In this document: piece by piece, positions 9,152 to 18,912 of the stretch
Position numbering within the stretch: position 1 is the first letter of the stretch
Layout: every line of letters starts with the position of its first letter
Assembly (NCBI GenBank): GCA_017527205.1
Contig: JAFXQK010000023.1
Location: forward strand, 20,449 to 84,448
Direction of reading: 5' to 3'
DNA: 64,000 nucleotides
Origin: Lachnospiraceae bacterium
Lineage (GTDB): Bacteria; Bacillota; Clostridia; Lachnospirales; Lachnospiraceae
Position numbers and translations under genes: made by a program
The notes under the pieces: generated by a model
Told to the model about the DNA's origin: nothing
Databases searched by the model: none
Seen by the model: the letters and a program-made list of their open reading frames with translations, nothing else

Positions 9152-9210
9152 AACATATCCCTCCTTATCAATCATTGGTTTTGTCTCGAAAACGCTGACG
9201 AGACTATGGA

Positions 9211-10269
9211 TCATCCAAAGGCCTGGAGCAATTGGTTCACGCGCTCCATCTCCTCAGGCACGTACAAACGACGTTCGCAGTTTTTCATGCAAATCTGCTC
9301 CGTACAGGCTCTGCAATGCTGATATGTCAGCTCCGCATCCAATTTCAGTTTATTGATCGCCCAAAATTCCTTTCCCAAATGGAAGTAATTATACTGTCGG
9401 AAGGTGGTATGAAGCTCATGTCCATAGGGACATACGCATTTCTCACAGCGATCACAGCCAATGGGATCAAAACTCTTGCGAAGACGATCCAGTACTTCCT
9501 CATAAGAAAAGGAGATCGCCGGATACTCCTTTGCAAACGCAACCTCCGCCTGCTCGAAGGTTCCGATTCCCAAAAGGGCACAGGTAAAGGGATAGCCCAA
9601 AATGCCGCCGATCAGCTCCTCCGGGGAAAATGGTCCGATCAGAAGTCCCGCCGCATATACCTTATTTAGGATAAAGCCCTTCTCGCGAAAGACCTCCTCC
9701 CTTTGAATTCTCTCGAGCATTCCCCGCTCCATAACGTTACCGCTTCCCTGTAGCACGTCCACTCTCGGATCCTTTGCAGCGCGGTACAAAACAGGATAAT
9801 AATGGGAAGCAATTCCCGTATAACCGATCTTTCCTTCTCGCTTTAAGTCATATAAAGCATCCAATGCACCATTCTTGCCAAAAACTTCATCGACGTTACT
9901 CTCATCTACCTGATGCACGAAATAAATGTCAGGCCTGGTTCCCAGGTTCTGCGTCGACCTGATGACCTCCCTGTAGATTTCTGCACCGTCATAGAATCTG
10001 GCCTTGTCCGAAATGATGATCCTGCTTCGGTCAATGGTTTTCGCAAATTCGCCCAGCTTGAGCTCTGCGTCCCCGTACTCCTCCAAAATAGCGGTATCAT
10101 AAAAATTGCACCCATAATCATAGGCCTTTTTCATGATCGCCACGGCAGTCTCCTGATCAGGGCTATAAAATTTCGGCAAGACGGGGACGTGGCCGCATAA
10201 GATCGGAATGGTTCCAAAGCCAATCTCCGACACGCTAAGACCCGTTTTCCCAAGCGCTCGATATCTCAT
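9211..10269 (-). CDS. Aldo/keto reductase with C-terminal ferredoxin-like cysteine clusters
   Basis: About 352 aa. The N-terminal TIM barrel has RALGKTGLSVSEIGFGT and the catalytic residues Asp (FYDTA, about 56), Tyr (EEYGD, about 63), Lys (ISDKAR, about 86) and His (YFVHQ, about 117). The C-terminus carries CDRCEKCVCP (about 271-280) and CRACTEQICMKNC (about 318-331), enough cysteines for two Fe-S clusters. Such fusions are common in strict anaerobes and probably take electrons from ferredoxin as well as NAD(P)H. The substrate is unknown. The ATG at 10269 is preferred over a TTG five codons earlier because GGAG lies nine bases upstream. It probably leads a two-gene unit with the nucleosidase. 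Confidence 0.88.
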   Translation of the reverse strand: MRYRALGKTGLSVSEIGFGTIPILCGHVPVLPKFYSPDQETAVAIMKKAYDYGCNFYDTAILEEYGDAELKLGEFAKTIDRSRIIISDKARFYDGAEIYREVIRSTQNLGTRPDIYFVHQVDESNVDEVFGKNGALDALYDLKREGKIGYTGIASHYYPVLYRAAKDPRVDVLQGSGNVMERGMLERIQREEVFREKGFILNKVYAAGLLIGPFSPEELIGGILGYPFTCALLGIGTFEQAEVAFAKEYPAISFSYEEVLDRLRKSFDPIGCDRCEKCVCPYGHELHTTFRQYNYFHLGKEFWAINKLKLDAELTYQHCRACTEQICMKNCERRLYVPEEMERVNQLLQAFG

Positions 10270-10364
10270 CGCATGTATCTCCAATCATCTTTCTACAGAA
10301 CTCGGGGATTGGGTTTAGGGAAAGCTGTTCTTACAAGTACGTTCAGAACCACCAAACAACAAAC

Positions 10365-10383
10365 ATGATCATTTTACGATCAT
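10365..10383 (-). terminator. Possible weak terminator after the leucine-rich repeat gene
   Basis: A 6-bp stem ATGATC/GATCAT with a 7-base loop overlaps the stop codon on the minus strand and is followed by TTTGTTGTTTGG. The stem is short and the U-tract interrupted, so it may be inefficient. Confidence 0.3.
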
Positions 10384-13300
10384 AAAAAAGAGCTAGGTCC
10401 AATCATTTTTATCTTATCGCAATATTGGAATGCTTTGTCATTTAGTTGGGTTGTTTCGGGAACATATACTTCCTCGAGGTTATCGCAAAAGGCGAAGGCT
10501 TCCGCTTCGATTACTTTGACGGACTTGGGTATGATGAGCTTTCGCAGGGACTTGCATCGGAAAAAGGCGCGCTCCGGGATTTTTTGAAGCTTCGGCGAAA
10601 GGAAAATCTCCCTTAGGCTGACGCAGTGCTCAAAGCATCGATTTCCGAGCTCTTGCAGGGAGTCTGATAAGTCAATGGTTTCCAGGGATTGGCAGCCGGA
10701 AAAGGCCTGCGCCCCGATGCTCGTGACGGCGCCCGCATTCGTTACGTTCTTTAACCATTTACTGTTTTCAAACGCAGATCTTCCGATTTTTGTCGTATCC
10801 TTGGAAAGCGTGATCTCCTCAAGCAAATGGCAATCCTTGTATACGCCGTCACCTACGGCCTTGATGCCCTCCGGGAAGTTCAGCTTCGTTATATTTCCCG
10901 TGCTCTCTATCAAAACTCCAGACGCATCAAGCTTAAAGCAATTGATGCATTCCGAGAAGATTCTTTGAATCAATTCCGGATAGTCCTTGTCCGTTACGTC
11001 CGCAACATTGGTTAATACATATTCCTTCTGATTCCAGTCGATAATCTTTTTCAAATTCAGACAATTGCGGAAGGAAAGGCTCTCAATGCCAATCCTATCC
11101 GACGGAATGACCAGTTCCGTAATGTTGGTATTCCCGGCAAAGCACCAGCTGGCGACACGCCTTATGGCAAGCGGAAGCTCTACCCTTCCCTTGCAGAGCG
11201 CGCCATCTAACAGCACTTGATTGACAATGACCATCTCTGAGGCTTTTCTTTGTTCCTCCAACCAGGCCGTCATAAAAAAGGCATGGTTTCCAAAAAGCTT
11301 CACGGATTGCGGAATATGAATCCTCTGAAGTCTGATATGATCCCGAAATACATCCTGCCCGATTTCTTCTATGTCTTGCGGAATCGTAACCTCCATGCCA
11401 TCCTGCGAATAACCGACAAGGAGTCTTCTCTCCTGCACGTCAAAGCAGGAATAAATGGATGCGATGACTTCCCTGACAGGCATGGGATAAGGATTTCCTA
11501 CGTGATTCAGGCCATCCGAAAACCTGGAAAACTCATATTCTTTAGACTCAAAAATGACGGAATGAACCTGTGTGCAGCCGATAAAGACACCGCTTTTTAA
11601 GACCGTGTCCTTCGATAGCGCCACGGATTCCAGCGCTGCACAATCCGCAAAGGCATGAAACCCACATTCCACCTGTCGCAGCTCAACCTTTTTAAGCGCC
11701 TCGCACCGTTCAAAGGCCCTCTCGCCAATCACGCGTATGCCCGTAAAGTCAAAGGAATCCAAGGCCGTACACTCGTCAAAGCACCTTGCTTCCATCCGGG
11801 TAATTTCCTTCGCATCAAATCTTGAGAGCGAATAGCAGCCTGCAAAGCTTTCCGCAGGCAAAACGGAAACGCCTGATAAGTGAACCTCCTCCAGATTTCT
11901 GCAATAGGAAAAAATCCCTCTTCCCAGCTTCTTGACGTGCAGATGGACCTTTCTTAGCTTTGGACAGGTTGCAAATGCATTCTGCTCAATCACACACTCC
12001 GGCGCATCAATCGTAATTTCCTCCAGCTCCGGACAGGAGGCAAACGCATATTTGCCGATTCCGGAAATGTTCATAAGGGAAAGCGTCCTGATCTTTCCCT
12101 GTCTTACGTAAGCATAGGGAGCAATGCTTCCTCCCGTCGCATTCATGGTATCTCCTTCCAGAGATATCCGAGCCAAAGCTTTATGACGCCCCTGCTCCGC
12201 CATGCCTTCATCCGTGGATCTCTTCGTCAGAGTCCCTTCGTTCTGCCCGTCTTTCACTTTCAAATCACGACCCGGCCTGCCATTTTCTTCTATCAGACCG
12301 GCAAACTGCCTTGCCAGATAAAACGCATAGGGATGGACGTCTGCCTTCTCCGGCCATGGATCAAAGGGCTTTAACTGAAAACAACGCCGAAAAGCGTATT
12401 CCCCTATATATTCCACGGAATCCGGCAAACTGCACTTTAGAAGCTTTTTACATTCTGCGAAGGCTTCCCGCTCGATCCTTTTTAATTTATCCGACAGGAC
12501 AATGTTTTGTAAGGTCACGCAGCCCGCAAAGGCCTGCTCCCGAATCTCCAAAAGGCTGTTTGGACATTCCACGATTCGTAGTCGTTCCTTTCCAAAAAAA
12601 CAGCGCTCTCCAATGATCTCCACTCCCTTGGGAATCTGGATCTGCTCCTCGTCCCCCAGATAGCGAAGCAGGGTCCTCCCGCTGATATAGAAATCACCCC
12701 ATACCTGATCCTGAATGCGGCTGATCAGTTCATTCGGCGTTGCATCCTCAAGCAGGTACTCCTTTCCAGACAGACGCACCCTTTTCAGATGACAGCACCC
12801 GCGAAAGGCCTTGTCATCGAGAAGAAGGTTTTCGCTCTGAAGGGTAATCTCCTCCAGATTGACGCAATTGTGAAAGGCGTTTGCCCTGATCTCCTGCAGG
12901 GACCTGGGAAACGTTATGCTCACGATACCTTTTTTATCATAAAAACAACTCTTTCCAATCGCCGTGATTCCTTCCGGCAGCAGGATGGTTTTCAGGTTAA
13001 TGTGAAACTTGCCTAGCACGCCATCCTCAATCTGCATGGAATGATACACGCTTTTCGCAATCGCTTTAATCACGGATGGATAGGAAGAATGGGAATTCAT
13101 GGCTTCTATGAGATTCCTGACTTCGTAGGTCTCACCAGACAACGTGATCCTCCGAAGATGAACGCAGCCCTCGAACACCTCCTCGCTAAAGTTGGAAGTA
13201 TCCACGCCTTGATTTAGTGCAACCTCCTCAAGCAAAAGATTGTGAGAAAAGACTGCTTTCCCGAGGTGCTTTGGCCCTTCCATGACCACTCTCTTTAAGC

Positions 13301-13634
13301 CATCACAATATAAAAAAGCATATCCGTCCACCTTTTTCAGGGACTTTGGAAAAATCATCTCCTCGATCCCGTGGCATCTGTGAAACGCATATTCTCCGAT
13401 TTCTTCCAATTCCTCCGGGAAATGGATCTCCTTTAACTGCCTGCATCCCTTAAAAGCCGTTGCCCCGATTCTTTTCAGGGAAGTCGGAAGGCTGACCCCG
13501 TGAAGCCACGCCATGCCCTTGAGCGCGCCCTCCCCAATCGTATGCACGCCCTCCGGAATCTGAATTTCCGGGTCTGTACCCAAATAGGACTTCAGGACGC
13601 CATCTTCTATTTCAAATTGCTCTTGTACCAACAT
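10380..13634 (-). CDS. Giant BspA-type leucine-rich repeat protein, 1084 aa
   Basis: Almost the whole protein consists of 23-residue LRR_5 (BspA/Treponema) repeats of the form IPEGVxxIGxxAFxGCxxLxxIxLPxSL. On top of this is a larger period: four blocks share a non-LRR insert (LSGxxYxL..., then I..I or a similar helix, then a short GxLxxYxG strand) just before a new repeat run, near residues 170-260, 285-370, 690-800 and 850-960. There is no signal peptide, transmembrane helix or sorting signal, so it seems cytoplasmic, unlike most BspA proteins. GAGGT precedes the ATG. It starts six bases after the dus stop and is surely cotranscribed with it. LRR_5 domains mediate protein binding; the ligand is unknown. 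Confidence 0.88.
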   Translation of the reverse strand: MLVQEQFEIEDGVLKSYLGTDPEIQIPEGVHTIGEGALKGMAWLHGVSLPTSLKRIGATAFKGCRQLKEIHFPEELEEIGEYAFHRCHGIEEMIFPKSLKKVDGYAFLYCDGLKRVVMEGPKHLGKAVFSHNLLLEEVALNQGVDTSNFSEEVFEGCVHLRRITLSGETYEVRNLIEAMNSHSSYPSVIKAIAKSVYHSMQIEDGVLGKFHINLKTILLPEGITAIGKSCFYDKKGIVSITFPRSLQEIRANAFHNCVNLEEITLQSENLLLDDKAFRGCCHLKRVRLSGKEYLLEDATPNELISRIQDQVWGDFYISGRTLLRYLGDEEQIQIPKGVEIIGERCFFGKERLRIVECPNSLLEIREQAFAGCVTLQNIVLSDKLKRIEREAFAECKKLLKCSLPDSVEYIGEYAFRRCFQLKPFDPWPEKADVHPYAFYLARQFAGLIEENGRPGRDLKVKDGQNEGTLTKRSTDEGMAEQGRHKALARISLEGDTMNATGGSIAPYAYVRQGKIRTLSLMNISGIGKYAFASCPELEEITIDAPECVIEQNAFATCPKLRKVHLHVKKLGRGIFSYCRNLEEVHLSGVSVLPAESFAGCYSLSRFDAKEITRMEARCFDECTALDSFDFTGIRVIGERAFERCEALKKVELRQVECGFHAFADCAALESVALSKDTVLKSGVFIGCTQVHSVIFESKEYEFSRFSDGLNHVGNPYPMPVREVIASIYSCFDVQERRLLVGYSQDGMEVTIPQDIEEIGQDVFRDHIRLQRIHIPQSVKLFGNHAFFMTAWLEEQRKASEMVIVNQVLLDGALCKGRVELPLAIRRVASWCFAGNTNITELVIPSDRIGIESLSFRNCLNLKKIIDWNQKEYVLTNVADVTDKDYPELIQRIFSECINCFKLDASGVLIESTGNITKLNFPEGIKAVGDGVYKDCHLLEEITLSKDTTKIGRSAFENSKWLKNVTNAGAVTSIGAQAFSGCQSLETIDLSDSLQELGNRCFEHCVSLREIFLSPKLQKIPERAFFRCKSLRKLIIPKSVKVIEAEAFAFCDNLEEVYVPETTQLNDKAFQYCDKIKMIGPSSFL

Positions 13635-13640
13635 TCTATG

Positions 13641-14609
13641 TTACCTCAAAAAAATAAAACCTAGGATCCTTCTAAGCTCGGATATGCTCCCGCAGCGATA
13701 TAAATCCAGCTTATATTGCTTTGTCCCGGGAAGCTTTTTCATGAAGTACGAGGCGAGCTTTTTGACATACGATAGCACATACTGCTCGTCGAAGCATTCC
13801 TCCGCAATCTCAAGCTGCTCCATCAACAGACTGTACTTTGTGTCGCTCCACGTCTTGCCCGTCAGCTCTGCGAAAATCAGCGGATTCTCAAAACCATATC
13901 TGGCAAGCATGATGCCATCTGCCCCCGTCTTCTCCATCATCTCCACGGCAGCCGCCTTGGAGTCAATCCCTCCATTGGCAAACACGGGAATCTTAACGGA
14001 CTGCTTTGCCAGCTTTATCAGGTCATACAAGGGTTCCCCGTCATACATCATGTCTCTGGTTCTGCCATGCACCGTGATCATGTCCGCGCCAGATTGTTCA
14101 CACATGCGCGCAAATTCCTCGATCACGATCTTCTGCCGATTGAGTCCGACCCTGCACTTCACCGAGACCACCTTCCCGCTTCTCTTGCAGGCCTCAATGA
14201 TTTTGGAGGCTCTCGGGAGATCCTCCAGCAGTGCGCTCCCCTCCCCCGCCTTGATGACGTTGGGTACAGGGCATCCCATATTAACGTCAATCACGTCGAA
14301 CCTCTCCAAGCGTTCACTTTTCGCGGCTCTTTCAAAGACGGCAGGAATGGAACCTAAAAGCTGGACACATTTTAGCTTTTCACGGTCATCCGTGTACAAA
14401 AGCCTCGCCGTAGCCCTGTCATTATACTTTAGCCCATCTGAGCTGACCATTTCCGTGTAGGCACTTCCCGCCCCAAGTCTTTCCACCATCAGTCGAAAAG
14501 GGAAACAGGTATAACCGGCAAGAGGCGCCATCAACACGTTGGACGGGAAACGAATCCCTCCAACCATGATCTCCGTTCCTATGCTCTTTGTCGTCTCCTT
14601 GTCTTCCAT
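13641..14609 (-). CDS. dus: tRNA-dihydrouridine synthase family protein
   Basis: A 322-aa FMN enzyme that reduces uridine to dihydrouridine in tRNA. The signatures are VLMAPLAGYTCFPFR at the start, DVNMGCPVPNVIKAGEGSALL with the catalytic Cys at about 112, VKCRVG, ITVHGRT (FMN contact) and VFANGGI plus GADGIMLAR near the phosphate site. The length and the helical C-terminal domain match the DusB-like bacterial group, but the exact tRNA position cannot be told from sequence. It sits 12 bases downstream of the LacI regulator and six upstream of the repeat protein, so the three probably share a transcript. Confidence 0.9.
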   Translation of the reverse strand: MEDKETTKSIGTEIMVGGIRFPSNVLMAPLAGYTCFPFRLMVERLGAGSAYTEMVSSDGLKYNDRATARLLYTDDREKLKCVQLLGSIPAVFERAAKSERLERFDVIDVNMGCPVPNVIKAGEGSALLEDLPRASKIIEACKRSGKVVSVKCRVGLNRQKIVIEEFARMCEQSGADMITVHGRTRDMMYDGEPLYDLIKLAKQSVKIPVFANGGIDSKAAAVEMMEKTGADGIMLARYGFENPLIFAELTGKTWSDTKYSLLMEQLEIAEECFDEQYVLSYVKKLASYFMKKLPGTKQYKLDLYRCGSISELRRILGFIFLR

Positions 14610-14621
14610 ACAAATCCCTTG

Positions 14622-15674
14622 CTATTTGTTCGCATTTACGTTTAATTGTAAAACCGAATCCCTGCAGATGATCCTGCAAGGGAGCTTAATCGGCTCATAG
14701 CTCTCCGCCTTCTCCGTGCCAATGATGTTCTGAATCAGGCACTCCGAGGCCTTGCGACCGATCTCCCTCAGCGGCAGATGACAGGTGGTCAGCCTTGGAA
14801 ACAAATACTCCGTCACCAACTGATTGTCATACCCCACCACTGAAAAATCCTTACCGACCACCAGCTTGTGATCAAACGCATATTCATACACGCCGCCCGC
14901 CATAAGATCATTCATGCAGGCGATTGCCGTAATGTCCTTTTTCAGCAGCTCCCCGGCGCCAAGAATACCGGAAGGTTTCTTCCAGTCTCCATAGTAAATC
15001 CATTCGGGATTATAGGGTATTCCCGCTTCAAACAAGGCTCTTTGATAACCAAGCAGCCGGGCCTTCGCATGCAGGTTATCAGCGATTCCTGACAGAATGC
15101 CGATCCGCTTATGCCCCTGGGAAAGCAAATACTTCATGATGTCATAACCGCCCTGAACGTCATCCGGAACGATGGAGGGAAAGCGATTGTTTTCTGCCCA
15201 GCCATAGGCAATCACCGTTGGTATGTCAAAGCTGTCAGGAATGCAATTGATCAGTCTTCCGTGTCCTGCGATATAAATCAGTCCGTCCACGTGAATGGCC
15301 AGCAGCTCATTTAAGACGGGCTCCACAACGCTCTGAAGCTTTCGGTCGTCATGATACCAGGCATCCGCCCATTTGTCATACATGCGCAGATTCATGATGA
15401 CGGCCCGGTATCCCTGCTCTTCGCAGCTTGCCATGGCAGACTCCAAAATGTCAGACGTACTAAACTGCCCCAGATCCTCCGCGATAATGCCAATGGTTCT
15501 CGTATTTTGCTTTCTAATGTTGGAAGCAAAGTAATTGGGCTGATACCCCATCTGCTGGATGCAATCAAGTATCTTTTTTCTTGTTTCCTCACTAATGTTT
15601 GTCTTACCGTTCACGGCATTGGATACCGTACTGGGTGATACTCCGCACATCTTTGCAATTTCTTTTACCGTCAT
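14622..15674 (-). CDS. LacI-family transcriptional regulator
   Basis: A 350-aa repressor-type protein. The helix-turn-helix is MTVKEIAKMCGVSPSTVSNA with the hinge helix NYFASNIRKQ near residue 50-60, followed by a periplasmic-binding-protein-like sugar domain (TIGIIAEDLGQF, GILSGIADNLHAKAR, SVVGYDNQ). The ATG at 15674 is chosen because GGAGG lies eight bases upstream; the frame is open 41 codons further with no ribosome site. The effector is probably a sugar, given the adjacent AraC regulator and GH127 gene. It may also autoregulate the downstream dus-LRR genes. Confidence 0.9.
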   Translation of the reverse strand: MTVKEIAKMCGVSPSTVSNAVNGKTNISEETRKKILDCIQQMGYQPNYFASNIRKQNTRTIGIIAEDLGQFSTSDILESAMASCEEQGYRAVIMNLRMYDKWADAWYHDDRKLQSVVEPVLNELLAIHVDGLIYIAGHGRLINCIPDSFDIPTVIAYGWAENNRFPSIVPDDVQGGYDIMKYLLSQGHKRIGILSGIADNLHAKARLLGYQRALFEAGIPYNPEWIYYGDWKKPSGILGAGELLKKDITAIACMNDLMAGGVYEYAFDHKLVVGKDFSVVGYDNQLVTEYLFPRLTTCHLPLREIGRKASECLIQNIIGTEKAESYEPIKLPCRIICRDSVLQLNVNANK

Positions 15675-15807
15675 TCTTTTTTCCTCCAACAGAATTCTTT
15701 CCCGCCAAAATGATTGATTTCCAAGCTTTCTTTGTACTAACCCTATTTTAAAGTATATCAGATTTTCCCAAAAGTCACAACAAGATAATGCTTTCACCCT
15801 GCATTGC

Positions 15808-16692
15808 TTAAATTAAGTTTTCCTTTCGGAACCGGGAAGGAGAACATCCCGTCTGCTTTTTAAAAGCATTGCAAAAATAATAGGGCGACTCAAAATGAAG
15901 CACATCACTGATCTCCCCAATGGAAAGCGTCGTCGTGGCGAGCAGTCTCTTCGCCCGCTCCGTCCGTACACTGCAATGATACTTCCATAGCGTCGTTCCC
16001 GTCGTCTGCTTAAAGAGAAGGTTTAGATGCTTGAAGGTAAGCCCCATGTGCTCCTCCAGCTTTCCTGAATCAAACGGCCTGTCCGCCCACTCGTCAAGGA
16101 AGGTCATCATCTTCAGGACCTTTTCGCTTTTCCCGTCAACGTGCCTTTCCGAAATGCCCTGTTCATAAATATCCATCAGAATCTCGTAAAGATATGCGTT
16201 CAAGTTTAGATTCGCTCCGTAATCCCTGGACGAAAACATCCGATCCAATGTCATGAACCGCGAAAAAATCCTGCTGCCCTTCCCTATGTGAAGGGTTTTC
16301 GGAAGCATATGGTACGCGCGAACCCCCGACTCCTCCGCCTCCGTATACAGGAACCTCTCATAGGGAGCCAGCTCCCTTCCTTCATCCCCTTCCTTCAAGT
16401 GAAAATGCACGAAAAACCATTTTGTCCCCTTGGGACATTTGAGGTCTCCAAAGTGATGAAGACCCTGCTTCAGGAACAGAAGGTCCCCTGCCTCCACGGT
16501 AAATTCCTCCTCTTCCTCGAAAAGGTGGAAGCCCCCTGCCTCAACATATAGAAGCACATTGACGTCAAGCACCCTGTCCGGGTGAACGAATCCCGTATCG
16601 GTACTTAAATATCCGCATAAGCTGATTGACGGCAGCACGTCCGTAAACATCCTGATTCGATTTTCCCTCGTTTTCTCCATACGCATACCCAT
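15808..16692 (-). CDS. AraC-family transcriptional regulator
   Basis: A 294-aa protein with an N-terminal cupin sugar-sensing domain (VNVLLYVEAGGFHLFEEEEE, GDLLFLKQGLHHFG) and a C-terminal double helix-turn-helix (about 195-292; LLFKQTTGTTLWKYH, IGEISDVLHFESPYYFCNAFKK). It is divergent from the GH127 gene across a 179-bp gap, so it probably activates that gene in response to an arabinose-type sugar. No Shine-Dalgarno site is clear before GTATGGGTATGCGTATGG, and any of three in-phase ATGs could be used; the first is reported. Confidence 0.88.
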   Translation of the reverse strand: MGMRMEKTRENRIRMFTDVLPSISLCGYLSTDTGFVHPDRVLDVNVLLYVEAGGFHLFEEEEEFTVEAGDLLFLKQGLHHFGDLKCPKGTKWFFVHFHLKEGDEGRELAPYERFLYTEAEESGVRAYHMLPKTLHIGKGSRIFSRFMTLDRMFSSRDYGANLNLNAYLYEILMDIYEQGISERHVDGKSEKVLKMMTFLDEWADRPFDSGKLEEHMGLTFKHLNLLFKQTTGTTLWKYHCSVRTERAKRLLATTTLSIGEISDVLHFESPYYFCNAFKKQTGCSPSRFRKENLI

Positions 16693-16871
16693 ACGACTAT
16701 ATTATATTTATTTGCATCTTTTTGGCATTTGTTTCAGAATTTCATGCGATTATAATACAATTATAGAAGCAAAGGGATCATCTGTCAACGGATGATCGGC
16801 GGATAAAATGCCAGGGACAAACATGCGAAAGCAGCGGATCACCCGGCGACGAAAGGATAAGGAGGTTTCAC

Positions 16872-18734
16872 ATGAAGGCATTACGGGGAAAGAACGTGGT
16901 TTTATGGGATGGCGAACTTCTCGCCAAGGAAAGAGACAACAGAAGTTATCTTGATGAGCTAAAATCCCCCGCACTACTCCAAAATTTCTATCAGGAGGCG
17001 GGAATCAACCAAAACTTTGGAAGCAAGCATATGGCACATACGGGCTGGGAGGATCCGTCCTGTCAGCTGCGCGGTCATTTCCTTGGCCATTACCTCAGCG
17101 CCTGCGCCATGAGATATGATGAGACCGGCGATGAGGAGCTGCTTGCCAAGGCAAATGCCATTGTTCATGAGCTCGGGCGCTGTCAGGCGGAAAACGGCGG
17201 CCTTTGGGCAGCCTCCATTCCCGAGAAATACTTTTACTGGATTGCGCGGGGAAAGCAGGTATGGGCACCTCATTACAACGTACACAAGACCTTCATGGGC
17301 CTCTGCGACATGTACCGCTATGCCGGCAACAGGGAAGCTCTGGAGATTGCCGTTTCTTTTGCGAAATGGTTTTATGACTTTACGAAGGAAAAGACCCGTG
17401 AGGAGATGGACAACATCCTGGATTTTGAAACCGGGGGCATGCTGGAGGTTTGGGCGGATCTCTATGAATTCACCAAGGACAACATGTTCCTGGAGCTCAT
17501 TGACCGTTATGACAGACACAGGCTTTTCGACAAGCTCCTTGACGGTGTTGACGTTCTTACGAACATGCACGCGAATACAACGATTCCCGAGGCGATCGGA
17601 GCCGCAAGAGTATATGAAGTGACCGGAAAGGAACGCTATAAAAACATTGCGCTGAAATACTGGGAGATGGCCGTGACAAAAAGAGGCTCCTTTGTCACCG
17701 GCGGTCAGACCTGCGGCGAGATCTGGACACCGATGAAATCCATGGCGGAGCGCCTTGGCGATAAAAATCAGGAGCATTGCACCGTCTACAACATGATCCG
17801 TCTTGCGGACATTCTCTTCCGCTGGACGGGTGACGTCTCCTTCCTGGATTACATTGAGCAGAACCTTTACAACGGCATCATGGCTCAGGGCTATTTCAGA
17901 GGCGGCCACGCCAACGGGCAATCCGCAGAATTCCCAGAGGAAGGGCTCATCACCTACTTCCTTCCCATGTCTGCGGGCCTTCGAAAGGGCTGGGGACAGA
18001 AGTTCTCTGATTTCTTCTGCTGTCACGGAACGCTTGTACAGGCAAATGCCGCTCACAATCAGTATTTGTACTATCAGGACGACGATCAGATTTATACAGG
18101 TGTTTATGCAGCCAGCAAGGCCCTATTTGAAATCAACGGGACGAAGGTCACCCTCGATCAGCGCAGGGACACCTTAAGCGGAAGCTTCCATTCCTCGAGT
18201 ACCTCCTCCGCGCTTCAGGCCGTCGGTGACAACACGCATATTTATCCTCATCAGCCCGACATCATGAAGCAGTGCTTCCATGTTTCCTTGGATCAGGCGA
18301 CCGAATTCACGCTCTGCCTGCGCCTTCCCAAGTGGCTGAAGAGAACGCCCGAGCTGACGATCAACGGTGAAATCGTCGATCTCGCTGCCCTTACCAGAGA
18401 CGGTTTTGTCAAGGTAACGCGGCTGTTCCAAAACGGAGACGAGCTCTGCCTGTCCCTCCCTCTCGACATTTATACAACCAAGCTGGAAGGCTCCGACAAC
18501 CTGTATGCCTTCTCCTATGGGCCCATTGCACTGGCCGGTTTGTCCGATGCAGAGCGTACCCTTCACTTAAAGGGCCACGACATTACCGAGCTTCTGACCC
18601 ACGACAATGAGCGTGAATGGGGCTCCTGGAAGGATACCTTCAAGACCCGTTATCAGGATGTCGGCATGAAGCTGATTCCACTGAAGAATATCGGTTACGA
18701 AAGATATCAGGTCTACTTCCCAATCGAAGAATAA
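16872..18734 (+). CDS. GH127/GH146-type beta-L-arabinofuranosidase
   Basis: A 620-aa enzyme of the former DUF1680 family with an (alpha/alpha)6 barrel. The catalytic zinc-cysteine centre known from Bifidobacterium HypBA1 is visible: Glu-x-Cys in QEHCTVYN (about 301-303) and the double Cys in FFCCHG (about 383-384), one of which is the nucleophile. The C-terminal half is beta-sandwich-like (LCLRLPKWLKRTPELTING). There is no signal peptide, so it acts in the cytoplasm on imported arabino-oligosaccharides from plant cell wall. It has a perfect AAGGAGG ribosome site six bases before the ATG. It is transcribed alone, divergent from an AraC regulator, and ends in a strong terminator. Confidence 0.93.
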   Translation: MKALRGKNVVLWDGELLAKERDNRSYLDELKSPALLQNFYQEAGINQNFGSKHMAHTGWEDPSCQLRGHFLGHYLSACAMRYDETGDEELLAKANAIVHELGRCQAENGGLWAASIPEKYFYWIARGKQVWAPHYNVHKTFMGLCDMYRYAGNREALEIAVSFAKWFYDFTKEKTREEMDNILDFETGGMLEVWADLYEFTKDNMFLELIDRYDRHRLFDKLLDGVDVLTNMHANTTIPEAIGAARVYEVTGKERYKNIALKYWEMAVTKRGSFVTGGQTCGEIWTPMKSMAERLGDKNQEHCTVYNMIRLADILFRWTGDVSFLDYIEQNLYNGIMAQGYFRGGHANGQSAEFPEEGLITYFLPMSAGLRKGWGQKFSDFFCCHGTLVQANAAHNQYLYYQDDDQIYTGVYAASKALFEINGTKVTLDQRRDTLSGSFHSSSTSSALQAVGDNTHIYPHQPDIMKQCFHVSLDQATEFTLCLRLPKWLKRTPELTINGEIVDLAALTRDGFVKVTRLFQNGDELCLSLPLDIYTTKLEGSDNLYAFSYGPIALAGLSDAERTLHLKGHDITELLTHDNEREWGSWKDTFKTRYQDVGMKLIPLKNIGYERYQVYFPIEE

Positions 18735-18752
18735 TACCTAATAAATCGAAAA

Positions 18753-18778
18753 AGCTGCTCTGATCGGGGCAGTTTTTT
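18753..18778 (+). terminator. Intrinsic terminator after the GH127 gene
   Basis: The stem CTGCTC/GGGCAG (one G-U pair) sits between AAAAAG and a run of six T. It lies about 20 bases after the stop codon. Confidence 0.8.
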
Positions 18779-18838
18779 CATGTCTTAGGATTTTTACGTA
18801 ACTTACCCCTGCCCCGCTGCAACTCACCCGCAGATCCC

Positions 18839-18866
18839 TTGCAAAGCTTTTTTAGTTTGCTATGAT
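18839..18866 (+). promoter_or_regulatory. Promoter of the ABC-LytTR-DUF3021 unit
   Basis: TTGCAA (18839-18844) and TATGAT (18861-18866) are separated by 16 bases. The transcript would start about 40 bases before the chosen ATG at 18913. Confidence 0.6.
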
Positions 18867-18912
18867 GGTCACAAGAAAACAAACAAAACACCTGTTGGAA
18901 GGGAGAATACAC

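Noticed and set aside
16974..18056. Long open frame on the minus strand, 360 codons, across the GH127 gene
   Set aside because: It lies wholly antisense to a well-supported GH127 enzyme, has no family motif and no ribosome site; it is a by-product of codon use.
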